This document shows, piece by piece, positions 7,853 through 15,007 of a stretch of 31,465 nucleotides of DNA (position 1 is the first letter of the stretch; every line of letters starts with the position of its first letter). The DNA is from an uncultured Muribaculaceae bacterium (lineage in GTDB: Bacteria; Bacteroidota; Bacteroidia; Bacteroidales; Muribaculaceae). Both the position numbers and the translations under genes were made by a program. Below the pieces are notes generated by a model that made no database searches, was not told the origin of the DNA, and was given only the letters and a program-made list of their open reading frames with translations. Location: positions 1 through 31,465 of the forward strand of contig CABUTS010000030.1 in assembly GCA_902494515.1 (NCBI GenBank), given 5' to 3'.

Positions 7853-9601
7853 ATGACTTTTCAGGAATTAGGCATCAGCCAGCCGCTGATTCACGCCGTT
7901 GAAGATCTTGGTTTCGTTAACCCCATGCCCGTGCAGGAAAAGGTCATCCCCCACCTGCTCGAAGGGGACGGCGACGTCGTCGCCCTCGCCCAGACCGGCA
8001 CCGGCAAGACTGCCGCCTTCGGCCTGCCGGTGCTCCAGCGCATCGACCCGGAACTCATCGTGCCTCAGGCGCTGATCCTCTCCCCTACCCGCGAACTTTG
8101 TCTCCAGATCGCCTCCGATCTGGCCGACTTCTCGAAATACCTCCCCGGGGTCAAGGTTCTCCCGGTCTACGGCGGCTCCTCGATCGAGAGCCAGATCCGC
8201 TCGCTCCGCGAAGGGGTGCAGGTGATTGTCGCCACCCCCGGCCGCCTCATCGACCTAATCGGCCGCGGCGTCGTCAAACTCGGGGATGTACACACCGTCA
8301 TCCTCGACGAAGCTGACGAGATGCTCAACATGGGTTTTCTCGACTCCATCAACGAGATTCTGGACCATGTTCCCGAGGACCGCAAGATTCTGATGTTCTC
8401 CGCCACGATGCCCAAGGAGATCTCACGCATCGCCCAGCGCTACATGAAGGACCCGCAGGAGTTCGTAATCGGTACCCGCAACGAGGGGGCCGCGAACGTC
8501 CGACACATATATTATATGGTGAACGCGCGCGACAAGTACCTCGCCCTGAAGCGTATCGCCGACAACAGCCCGAACATCTACGCCATCATCTTCTGCCGCA
8601 CCCGCCGCGAGACCCAGGAGGTGGCTGAAAACCTCATCCGCGACGGCTACAACGCCGACGCCCTCCACGGCGACCTCTCACAGCAGCAGCGCGACCTGGT
8701 GATGCAGAAATTCCGCGACCATGTGATAACCATGCTCGTGGCCACCGATGTCGCTGCCCGAGGCCTCGATGTCGACAACCTCACTCACGTAATCAATTAC
8801 GGTCTCCCCGACGAGCCGGCGGTCTACACCCACCGCTCGGGCCGAACCGGCCGCGCCGGAAAATCCGGCGTCTCCATCGCAATCATCCACTCCCGCGAGA
8901 AGGGGCGTCTGCGCGAAATCGAGCGCATCATAGGCAAGACCTTCGAGCGCAAAGAGGTCCCCACGCCGGAACATATCATCGAGAAGCAGCTGTTCAGCCT
9001 CGCCGACCGCATCGAGCGCACCGAGGTCGACGAAGCGGAGCTATCGAAGTACCTCCCCGGCGTGCTCAAGAAGCTCGGCTGGCTCTCGGGCGAGGACCTG
9101 CTGAAGCGGATTTTCACCATCGAGTTCCGCCGTCTGCTCGAATATTACAAGGACGCTCCCGACATCGATTACATCGACGAGAAATCCTCGCGCGGCGACA
9201 AGAAGGATAAGAAAGCCAAGGGTGAACCCCGCTCGAAAGAGGACAAGGACCGCCGCACAGCCTCGAAGGGTATGGAGCGCGTGTATGTCAACGCCGGCAA
9301 GCGCGAAGGTTTCTACGCCGGAAACCTCATCGAGATGCTCAACAAGAATGTCGAGGGGCCGCGCGTGGATGTCGGGCGTATCGACCTGATGCCCGGTTAT
9401 TCGCTGTTCGACGTCAAGAAGTCTGATGCTCTGCGCGTTGTGGCGGCACTTAAAGGTGCCGAATTCCTCGGCAAACGGCTCTTCAGCGAAATCGCCGACC
9501 CCGACAAGGACTACGCCAAGGCCTCCGTCCGCAAATCCCGCGACAAGGAGAAGGATGTCGACGCCTACGCCAAATTCAAGAAGAAATCGCGCCGCCGCTG
9601 A
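7853..9601 (+). CDS. deaD: DEAD-box ATP-dependent RNA helicase (DeaD/CsdA-like)
   Basis: A 582-aa helicase expected to remodel RNA in ribosome assembly, mRNA decay or cold adaptation. From ATG 7853 the motifs run in order: Q motif with PMPVQ (Gln28), Walker A AQTGTGKT (46-53), SPTREL (77-82), ATPGR (127-131), DEAD (152-155), SAT (183-185), ATDVAARGLD (297-306) and HRSGRTGRAG (327-336). A helical extension and a Lys-rich linker (EKSSRGDKKDKKAKGEP) follow. Then comes a DbpA-type RNA-binding domain (about 475-545, YVNAGKREGFYAGNLIEML) and a basic tail ending KKKSRRR. The in-frame TTG at 7814 overlaps the promoter -7 box and is rejected as start. It appears monocistronic. Confidence 0.96.
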   Translation: MTFQELGISQPLIHAVEDLGFVNPMPVQEKVIPHLLEGDGDVVALAQTGTGKTAAFGLPVLQRIDPELIVPQALILSPTRELCLQIASDLADFSKYLPGVKVLPVYGGSSIESQIRSLREGVQVIVATPGRLIDLIGRGVVKLGDVHTVILDEADEMLNMGFLDSINEILDHVPEDRKILMFSATMPKEISRIAQRYMKDPQEFVIGTRNEGAANVRHIYYMVNARDKYLALKRIADNSPNIYAIIFCRTRRETQEVAENLIRDGYNADALHGDLSQQQRDLVMQKFRDHVITMLVATDVAARGLDVDNLTHVINYGLPDEPAVYTHRSGRTGRAGKSGVSIAIIHSREKGRLREIERIIGKTFERKEVPTPEHIIEKQLFSLADRIERTEVDEAELSKYLPGVLKKLGWLSGEDLLKRIFTIEFRRLLEYYKDAPDIDYIDEKSSRGDKKDKKAKGEPRSKEDKDRRTASKGMERVYVNAGKREGFYAGNLIEMLNKNVEGPRVDVGRIDLMPGYSLFDVKKSDALRVVAALKGAEFLGKRLFSEIADPDKDYAKASVRKSRDKEKDVDAYAKFKKKSRRR

Positions 9602-9606
9602 TTATA

Positions 9607-9694
9607 GGTTTTTTCGCTGACCGAGCGCCGAAACGCGCTTTGACTCGAATTCTTAGCTGACCTTTCGCCGGTTTTTTCGCGGAAACGCGCTTTG
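9607..9694 (+). repeat. Imperfect duplicated segment between helicase and DUF3256 genes
   Basis: GGTTTTTTCGC followed by GAAACGCGCTTTG occurs at 9607-9617/9630-9642 and again at 9670-9680/9682-9694. Both copies can form a small GC hairpin (AGCGC/GCGCT in the first, CGCG-GAAA-CGCG in the second) followed by CTTTG. The second copy leads into the DUF3256 -7 box. The first leads into a degenerate equivalent. Confidence 0.7.
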
Positions 9695-9710
9695 TTTCCG
9701 ATTCTTTTTG

Positions 9711-9718
9711 TAACTTTG
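9711..9718 (+). promoter_or_regulatory. -7 box (TAACTTTG) of the DUF3256 gene
   Basis: A perfect TAnnTTTG element only 5 nt before ATG 9724. A TTTG at 9691-9694 precedes it with a 16-nt spacer, shorter than the usual 19-21. The predicted transcript start falls at or within a few bases of the start codon. Confidence 0.65.
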
Positions 9719-9723
9719 TGATT

Positions 9724-10467
9724 ATGATTTTACGCAACTTCAAATCACTCCTCCTGATGGCCGCAATGCTTCTTGCGGGCGCGGCTGCCTCCGCGCAGAA
9801 CGTTGTGGAGGAGGTGGTGCCCCCACTGTTCGATACCGACTCGCTCTTCTCCGGCGTCACCTTGGCCGACAGCGCGGCAGCCCCGGAACCCTCCGACGCC
9901 GCCGGATTTTTCGTCGACGCCCCGACCGCGATTTTCCCGACCATCGACCGCTCCACCCGTCTGGATATGATTGACTATTTCAACGCCGGTTCCTCCAAGG
10001 CTTCGGCGAACGTCGTCAACGGCGAGTGCCGCGTGATTTCCGACACCCCGGAGCAGATTGTGGTCCAGACCTCCGGAGTTTCGGAGGTAGCCCTGGCCCT
10101 GCTCCCCTCCTCCAACAAGAAGTGGGGCGACAGGATTCTCATGGTGGTCACCACCCTCAGCACCCCCGCCGAGGACTCCGCGGTGAAGTTCTACACCACC
10201 TCCTGGGAACCGATCGAAGGGGTTTTCGAGGTGCCGATGCTCGACGACTGGATGCTGCCCGAAGCTAAGAAAGACCCCGCGCCGGTGCAGAACGCCCTCC
10301 CGTTTGTCATCGCCCGGCTGACCTACAACCCCGAATCCCGTCGCGCGGTTTTCACCCACAATCTCCCCGACTTCGTGGCTACCGAGATGCTCGGCGTCGC
10401 CCGGAGTTCCATCCATCCGAAGCTAACCTTCCGCTGGGACGGCAAGCGTTTCGTCAAAGAAAAATAG
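9724..10467 (+). CDS. DUF3256 family exported protein
   Basis: A 247-aa protein of a Bacteroidota-restricted family of unknown function. An N-terminal signal peptide (LLLMAAMLLAGAAASAQ) predicts export to the periplasm without a lipobox. The family hallmark FPTIDRSTRLDMIDYFNAG is at about residues 71-89. SEVALALLPS and a downstream PAEDSAVKFYTTSWEP segment match the conserved second half. A Ser/Ala/Pro-rich stretch of about 25 residues precedes the hallmark. ATG 9724 is chosen over GTG 9718 because the -7 box covers 9711-9718. xseA begins 68 nt downstream, so the two may be co-transcribed. No function can be assigned. Confidence 0.88.
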   Translation: MILRNFKSLLLMAAMLLAGAAASAQNVVEEVVPPLFDTDSLFSGVTLADSAAAPEPSDAAGFFVDAPTAIFPTIDRSTRLDMIDYFNAGSSKASANVVNGECRVISDTPEQIVVQTSGVSEVALALLPSSNKKWGDRILMVVTTLSTPAEDSAVKFYTTSWEPIEGVFEVPMLDDWMLPEAKKDPAPVQNALPFVIARLTYNPESRRAVFTHNLPDFVATEMLGVARSSIHPKLTFRWDGKRFVKEK

Positions 10468-10481
10468 AGCGTTCCGCCATC

Positions 10482-10528
10482 GTTCCGGACTTCCCGTCAA
10501 AGTCATTGTTCCGGACTTCCTGTCAAAG
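10482..10528 (+). repeat. 21-bp direct repeat upstream of xseA
   Basis: The 21-nt segments 10482-10502 and 10508-10528 differ at one base and repeat with a 26-bp period. A shorter related string lies at the end of the preceding gene (around 10449-10460). They fill the gap directly before the xseA start. Confidence 0.8.
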
Positions 10529-10535
10529 AACACAA

Positions 10536-11834
10536 ATGCCTGAAAACCAAGCAATATCACTCCTCGACCTCACCCGGCGCATCAGCCGTCTGGTATCGCA
10601 GCCCGAGACCCAGAATGTATGGGTCACCGCCGAGCTGCAGGATGTCGGCGTGCGCGGCGGCCACTGCTACATGGAGCTGCTCCAGAAGGACGACAACGGC
10701 GCCCAGCTGGCGCGCATCCGCGGATGCTGCTGGGCCTCGGTGTTCGGTCCCCTCTCCCGCAAGTTCCGCAACGCCACCGGTCAGGAATTCACCTCCGGCA
10801 TCAAGGTGATGCTCCGCGTCAGCGCCTCGATGCACCCCGTGTTCGGCCTGTCGCTGGTCATCAATGATATAAACCCCGAATTCACCCTCGGCGACCTCAT
10901 CCGCCGGCGCAACGAAATCCTGCGCCGCCTCCAGCAGGAGGGGATTCTCGAGGCCAACCGCCAGCTTCAGTGGCCTACGGTAATCCAGCGCATCGCCGTA
11001 ATCTCCGCCAAGGGGGCCGCCGGCTACGGCGACTTCATCAACCAGCTCTACTCCAACCCCTACCGCCTCCGCTTCACCACCAAGCTGTTCCCGGCCATAA
11101 TGCAGGGGACCTCGGCCCCCGGCTCGATCATCGCCGCCCTGACGCAGGTCGCCGCCGAAATGGACCGCTGGGACGGCGTGGTCATCATCCGCGGCGGCGG
11201 CGCCACCTCCGACCTCCAGGCCTACGAAGACTATAACCTCGCGGCAGCCGTGGCGCAGTTCCCTCTGCCCGTTGCCATCGGCATCGGCCATGAGCGCGAC
11301 ATAACGGTTCTCGACTGGGTCGCCAACACCCGCCTGAAGACCCCGACCGCCGTAGCCGAATGGCTCATCGCCCGCGGCGCGGAAATCTACAACGGCCTCA
11401 TCGCCGCCGGCAACCAGATACTCCGCTACGCCGCCGAGCGCATCGCCGGCAACAAGGAGCAACTCGCTCAGGCCGAGGCACTTCTCCCCGTAGCCGCCAC
11501 CGGTGCCATCGAACGCTCGCGCAACCGCCTCGACCGCGCCCTGACCTCGCTCGGCGGCCTCTCCGCCTCGAAAATCGCCCCTGCCAACGCCCGCCTCGAC
11601 ATGACTCTCGAACGCCTCGGTCAGGCCGGACAGCAAGCCCTGCGCCGCGCCGCCGACCGCCTCGACGCCTCCGAGAAACTCCTTCAGGTCCTCTCCCCCG
11701 CCGCCACCCTTGCCCGCGGCTACTCCATAACCCGCATCAACGGCCACGCCGTCACCTCCGTGGACGACGTCCTCCCCGGCGCCCTCCTCGAAATCACCCT
11801 CGCCGACGGCTCCTTCCTCGCCCACACCCCCTGA
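10536..11834 (+). CDS. xseA: Exodeoxyribonuclease VII large subunit
   Basis: A 432-aa catalytic subunit of exonuclease VII, which degrades single-stranded DNA from both ends to short oligonucleotides. An N-terminal OB-fold (about 10-115, NVWVTAELQD...GGHCYMELLQ) is followed by the catalytic region with ISAKGAAGYGDF (156-167), IIRGGGATSDLQAYED (217-232), GIGHERD (249-255) and TPTAVAE (269-275). A coiled-coil segment comes next. The C-terminal ATLARGYSITRINGHAV motif binds the small subunit and closes the protein. ATG 10536 (MPENQAIS) is preferred to TTG 10506, which lies in the direct repeats. xseB follows after 72 nt, making the normal two-subunit operon. Confidence 0.97.
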   Translation: MPENQAISLLDLTRRISRLVSQPETQNVWVTAELQDVGVRGGHCYMELLQKDDNGAQLARIRGCCWASVFGPLSRKFRNATGQEFTSGIKVMLRVSASMHPVFGLSLVINDINPEFTLGDLIRRRNEILRRLQQEGILEANRQLQWPTVIQRIAVISAKGAAGYGDFINQLYSNPYRLRFTTKLFPAIMQGTSAPGSIIAALTQVAAEMDRWDGVVIIRGGGATSDLQAYEDYNLAAAVAQFPLPVAIGIGHERDITVLDWVANTRLKTPTAVAEWLIARGAEIYNGLIAAGNQILRYAAERIAGNKEQLAQAEALLPVAATGAIERSRNRLDRALTSLGGLSASKIAPANARLDMTLERLGQAGQQALRRAADRLDASEKLLQVLSPAATLARGYSITRINGHAVTSVDDVLPGALLEITLADGSFLAHTP

Positions 11835-11872
11835 CCCCATCAACCCCTCAACTCCCCCACTCCCACACTCCT

Positions 11873-11896
11873 CAACTCCTCAACTCCTCAACTCCT
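11873..11896 (+). repeat. Tandem octamer repeats in the xseA-xseB spacer
   Basis: Three perfect copies of CAACTCCT (11873-11880, 11881-11888, 11889-11896) sit in an almost purine-free C/T/A tract at 11835-11902, with further degenerate copies upstream. The array ends about ten bases before the xseB start and occupies its ribosome-loading region. Confidence 0.85.
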
Positions 11897-11906
11897 CACC
11901 CCCACA

Positions 11907-12116
11907 ATGGAAGAAAAAGATATCAAGAAGCTCACCTATAACGAAGCTTTCGCCGAACTCGACGCCATCCTCCGCCAGATGCAGTCCGACACTTGCGACA
12001 TCGACCGCCTCGCAGCCCTTACCCGCCGCGCCACCGCCCTCATCGCCGAGTGCCGCTCCCGCCTGACCGCCACCGACCAGGAACTCCGCTCCATCCTCGC
12101 CGACCTCGAAAAATAA
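11907..12116 (+). CDS. xseB: Exodeoxyribonuclease VII small subunit
   Basis: A 69-aa protein of normal length for XseB. It is almost entirely helical, with the typical LTYNEAFAELDAILRQMQSDTCDIDRLAAL start and TRRATALIAECRSRLTATDQEL. It binds the XseA C-terminal region and is needed for a stable, active holoenzyme. The start is ATG 11907, just after the pyrimidine-rich octamer repeats. The stop is followed after only 6 nt by the TTG start of a histidine kinase in the same reading frame. Confidence 0.95.
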   Translation: MEEKDIKKLTYNEAFAELDAILRQMQSDTCDIDRLAALTRRATALIAECRSRLTATDQELRSILADLEK

Positions 12117-12122
12117 CCGGCC

Positions 12123-13340
12123 TTGAATATATACGATCTGCGCCGGTTCGGCACCGCCATTTTTCTCGTCATCTCCGCTGCGGTGGTGGTGGCGTTTGTC
12201 CTTGTGTCAAACAACCTCGTGGCAGACCTCGCCGCGCAGGAGCGCGAACGCATGCAAATCTGGGCCGACGCCACAAAACAGATCGCCGACATCGGCCAGA
12301 ACTCCGGCGCCGAGGACACAAACCCCGACAACCTCGAGTTCCTCCTCAGCATCGTCGAACGCAACCACACCATCCCGGTGCTCCTCACCGACAACAACGG
12401 CCACATCCTCCTCCACCGCAACTTCGACCTCCCCGAGGAGGTCGACTCCCTGGCCCCCTGGGTCATCTCCCCCGCCAACGAAGCATACCTCCGCGGCAAA
12501 CTCCACGACCTCGAGGAACGGGCCAATGTAATCCACATCATCATCTCACAGGACAACCTCCAGCACCTCTATTACGACGACTCCAAGCTCCTCCGCCGCC
12601 TGAGCTATTACCCTTACGTCCAGCTGGCCGTGATGCTGGCCTTCATCGCCGTGGTCTACTTCGCCGTCAACTCCACCCGCAAGGCCGAGCAAAACAAGGT
12701 CTGGGTCGGACTTTCCAAGGAAACCGCCCACCAGCTCGGCACCCCGATCTCCTCGCTCATGGCCTGGATAGAGCTGCTCCGCTCCACCGGCACCGACGAG
12801 GATATGGTCCGCGAAATGGACAAGGACGTCAGCCGGCTGTCGATGATTGCCTCCCGTTTCTCGAAAATCGGCTCACGGCCGAAGATGGAACCTGAGGACC
12901 TCAACACCATTGTCGAGAAAGCCTCCAGCTATATGCAGACCCGCATCTCCAGCCGTATCTCCCTGACCTTCAGCCTCTGGCCACACCCGCTGCAAACCGA
13001 GATGTCGGCGCCGCTGTTCGAATGGGTAATGGAGAACCTCATCAAAAACGCCGTCGACGCCATGGAGGGGAGCGGCAAAATCTCCGTCCGCACCTTCGCC
13101 GAAGGCTCCCATGCCTGCGTCACCGTAACCGACACCGGCAAGGGAATCGCCCGCAAAAACCACCGGACCGTCTTCCAGCCCGGCTACTCCACCAAAAAGC
13201 GCGGCTGGGGTCTCGGTCTGGCCCTTGCCCGCCGCATCGTCGACCAATACCACCGCGGCCACATCTTCGTCAGCTGGTCCGAACCCTCCAAAGGCACCAC
13301 CTTCAAAATCGAGCTTCCCCTCCTCAAATCCAAGTCCTGA
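12123..13340 (+). CDS. Orphan membrane sensor histidine kinase (TTG start)
   Basis: A 405-aa kinase with TM1 at about 10-30, an extracytoplasmic region of about 130 residues, and TM2 at about 163-182 (PYVQLAVMLAFIAVVYFAV). A dimerisation domain with the unusual H-box KETAHQLGTPISSL (His203) follows. The HATPase domain has ENLIKNAVDAM (304-314), DTGKGIA (337-343) and GWGLGLALARRIV (361-373). HQLGTP replaces the common HELRTP/HELKTP. The frame is closed upstream by the xseB TAA at 12114-12116, leaving codons CCG GCC then TTG, and no ATG precedes the first TM. TTG 12123 is therefore the only sensible start. No response regulator is adjacent, so it is an orphan, probably translated by coupling to xseB. 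Confidence 0.9.
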   Translation: MNIYDLRRFGTAIFLVISAAVVVAFVLVSNNLVADLAAQERERMQIWADATKQIADIGQNSGAEDTNPDNLEFLLSIVERNHTIPVLLTDNNGHILLHRNFDLPEEVDSLAPWVISPANEAYLRGKLHDLEERANVIHIIISQDNLQHLYYDDSKLLRRLSYYPYVQLAVMLAFIAVVYFAVNSTRKAEQNKVWVGLSKETAHQLGTPISSLMAWIELLRSTGTDEDMVREMDKDVSRLSMIASRFSKIGSRPKMEPEDLNTIVEKASSYMQTRISSRISLTFSLWPHPLQTEMSAPLFEWVMENLIKNAVDAMEGSGKISVRTFAEGSHACVTVTDTGKGIARKNHRTVFQPGYSTKKRGWGLGLALARRIVDQYHRGHIFVSWSEPSKGTTFKIELPLLKSKS

Positions 13341-13538
13341 CCGCCCCTTTCACCGCTCCATCACAACACCAACGCAACTCCGCCACAGCGAGGTTGCGCT
13401 GCCACCGTTTCGCCCCCGCCGCAACTCCGAATGTTAACAAATTAACAATTGTTATTAACTGAATTTTGCTAAAGATTTATTAAAACAATGCGGATTTTAT
13501 TAAAGCTTGCTAACACCGTGAACTTTCATACTTTATAA

Positions 13539-13570
13539 TTTGTATAGTTTCGGGGGAATTTGTAACTTTG
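13539..13570 (+). promoter_or_regulatory. Consensus promoter without a downstream protein gene
   Basis: TTTG (13539-13542), a 20-nt spacer and TAACTTTG (13563-13570) match the Bacteroidota housekeeping promoter exactly. Predicted transcription begins near 13573-13575, directly at the closing stem of the candidate RNA. Confidence 0.8.
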
Positions 13571-13572
13571 TA

Positions 13573-13731
13573 GCGGATTTGGCAACGAACCCTATCGCTC
13601 GTCGTAATGGCTGAGTATCTCTCTCCCGATTTCTCTCCGTCAACGGCAGCGGCCGGTCGGTTCCTATTTTGAAACCGAGAGGCTTCTTCTGTTGAATTTT
13701 GACTTTCGATTCTTTTAACTCCCGAATCCGC
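13573..13731 (+). ncRNA. Candidate 6S-like non-coding RNA
   Basis: The first ten bases after the predicted transcript start (13573-13582, GCGGATTTGG) can pair with 13722-13731 (CCGAATCCGC) as ten consecutive pairs including one wobble. Inside, 13641-13662 pairs with 13673-13694 as a 22-position hairpin with four mismatches and a 10-nt loop. Two poorly paired, pyrimidine-rich arms separate the stems. A closed end, an open centre and a long imperfect apical hairpin in about 160 nt is the plan of 6S RNA, which traps the housekeeping RNA polymerase. The Bacteroidales-1 RNA class is another possible name. The 3' end is uncertain: 13724-13731 can also pair with 13736-13743. The call rests on promoter position and hand folding only. 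Confidence 0.45.
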
Positions 13732-13964
13732 ATAGGCGGATTCCGCCGGATACACCGCCCGCGAGGACGGCTCACGGCGCAAAAGTCATAGTGATAGCAA
13801 ACAGGCTTTATTGCTTAAGTTTTCATGATGATATGTATGTGTGTTGGGGGAATCGACCGGCAACCTTCGAGCTCCAAAATCCACCCGGAACTCACGCCTC
13901 TCTCTTTTCGGTGGAGTGGATGCAATTTGACAAAAATCAACGTGCAACCAGGTGAATTCCAATC

Positions 13965-13994
13965 AAGCCGCTGCTCCCCCGGTCAGCGGCTTTT
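13965..13994 (+). terminator. Intrinsic terminator in the 13.3-14.2 kb gap
   Basis: AAGCCGCTG (13965-13973) pairs perfectly with CAGCGGCTT (13984-13992) and runs into TTTT. It can end any transcript coming from the upstream promoter or the xseAB-kinase operon. Confidence 0.75.
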
Positions 13995-14036
13995 ACATTT
14001 CCTCCCTTTCCTCCGGGCAGCGGCTTTTACATTTCC
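13984..14036 (+). repeat. 19-bp direct repeat of a terminator right arm
   Basis: The 19-nt string at 13984-14002 (terminator right arm plus T-tract and ACATTTCC) recurs exactly at 14018-14036, a 34-bp period. The second copy can compete for the same left arm. Confidence 0.85.
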
Positions 14037-14094
14037 GGCGCCGCGGGGATGAAACTTTTCGTCGCCCGGAATTGGAAAAATTGGAATAAAGCAG

Positions 14095-14102
14095 TAACTT
14101 TG
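14095..14102 (+). promoter_or_regulatory. -7 box (TAACTTTG) of the membrane regulator gene
   Basis: A perfect TAnnTTTG box 65 nt before ATG 14168. ATTG at 14071-14074, with a 20-nt spacer, is a near match to the -33 element. Confidence 0.65.
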
Positions 14103-14167
14103 CAGCCGAATACAATATATCGTCTACAGCCGGAGTCGCTTATCCGATATTTCAACCGAACTCTTCC

Positions 14168-15007
14168 ATGAAAAAACTCGCAGTAGTTTTCATCTTTTTA
14201 TGCTGCTTTTTGTCTGTTTACCCTCAGGGACTGCAATTCCACGGCAATGAAAAAACCATTGCCGAGCGGTCGTCGCTTGCCATTCCGGCTGAGGAGAACC
14301 AGGCTGAAAGAGTGTCGGTCTACGAGCTGAGTTTCTCCATCCGGAACCACAATATCAACAGCCCGGGCAACATATTCTGCCTACACAACACGCTGAACGG
14401 CAATAGCTTTGCCCTGACCTTCAACTATAACGCGAACAACGGGCTGGCCACCTTCATCTTTGCCCGAAGCGGCGAGCGCAACCTGTTCTCCACGGAATTC
14501 CCGGGCGACTCCCTGCCGGAAAAGACGATGCCCGTATGGCTGAAAATCGACCGGGACGCCGGTAAAATCGACATCGCCATCGGTCCGCGCAAAGCCACCG
14601 TTGCTGTGCCGGAACTCAAGGAGACGGACTTCGCTCCCCAGCTCCATTTCAGCATGAGTCACCACATGATCGAGAGCGCCTCGTTTTCGATCCGCGACCT
14701 GAGAATCACCGCCGATGGCGAGATGACCGAAATTCCCCTCTCCGAAAGCGCCGGCACTACGGTCCACGACTCCGAGGGGAACGCCGCCGGCGAGGTCTCC
14801 AACCCCCGCTGGCTCATCAACAAATCCTATTACTGGCAGCCGGTCTGGAAATTCTGTTCCTCCACACCGACGGGTTTCGTCTTTGACCCCGCCCGCCAGC
14901 TCTGCTATTCCTACAACGCCGACTCCCTGCGCGTTCTCAGCGTCCGCACCGGAGTTTCCGAAACGCCCCCCTGCGGGGAGGCTCCCTCCCCACCTGCATG
15001 GGGATGA
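14168..15007 (+). CDS. Membrane one-component regulator, N-terminal fragment (frameshifted)
   Basis: These 279 residues form the exported sensor half of a larger protein. A signal peptide (about 1-20, LAVVFIFLCCFLSVYPQ) is followed by a concanavalin/LamG-like beta-sandwich (about 30-190, with FSIRNHNINSPGNIFCLHN and LHFSMSHHMIESASFSIRDLRI). The start of a Kelch-like propeller comes next (WQPVWKFCSSTPTGFVFDPARQLCYSYNADSLRVLS). After about residue 265 the frame degenerates into a Pro-rich tail and stops at TGA 15005-15007. The continuation of the propeller is in the next frame from about 14998. The stop overlaps ATG 15004 as ATGA, but the second half needs this signal peptide for correct topology. 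A one-base loss in the C6 run (14966-14971) or the G4 run (15000-15003) best explains the break. Confidence 0.8.
   Translation: MKKLAVVFIFLCCFLSVYPQGLQFHGNEKTIAERSSLAIPAEENQAERVSVYELSFSIRNHNINSPGNIFCLHNTLNGNSFALTFNYNANNGLATFIFARSGERNLFSTEFPGDSLPEKTMPVWLKIDRDAGKIDIAIGPRKATVAVPELKETDFAPQLHFSMSHHMIESASFSIRDLRITADGEMTEIPLSESAGTTVHDSEGNAAGEVSNPRWLINKSYYWQPVWKFCSSTPTGFVFDPARQLCYSYNADSLRVLSVRTGVSETPPCGEAPSPPAWG

Larger units (their letters stand above)
13341..14167. other. 827-bp intergenic region with RNA-like features
   Basis: No convincing protein gene is present. A small frame at 13825-14052 lacks family features. The first 95 bases are C-rich. 13432-13560 is distinctly AT-rich, with repeated TTAAC/GTTAA strings. 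From 13539 on there is a full promoter, a foldable segment (13573-13731) and several GC hairpins (for example 13724-13743). A terminator hairpin at 13965-13994 with a duplicated right arm and the promoter of the next gene (14095-14102) complete the region. Confidence 0.6.

Noticed and set aside
10557..11843. 428-codon open frame antisense to xseA
   Set aside because: It is Gly/Glu/Val-rich shadow sequence opposite an intact xseA with all its motifs.
11907..13340. Natural fusion of XseB with the histidine kinase
   Set aside because: A TAA stop clearly separates them. Only readthrough would join them, and XseB has its full normal length.
13436..13470. AT-rich TTAAC/GTTAA strings as possible extra copies of the PUL operator
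   Set aside because: They lack the CCC-N-GGG core and lie in a generally AT-rich stretch.
13845..13880. tRNA-like T-arm string (reverse complement GGTCGATTCC near 13850)
   Set aside because: One base is missing from the T-loop consensus, and no acceptor, D-arm or anticodon stem could be placed on either strand.
13825..14052. 75-codon frame in the RNA-like gap
   Set aside because: It runs through the terminator hairpin and its duplicated arm, with no protein-like pattern.
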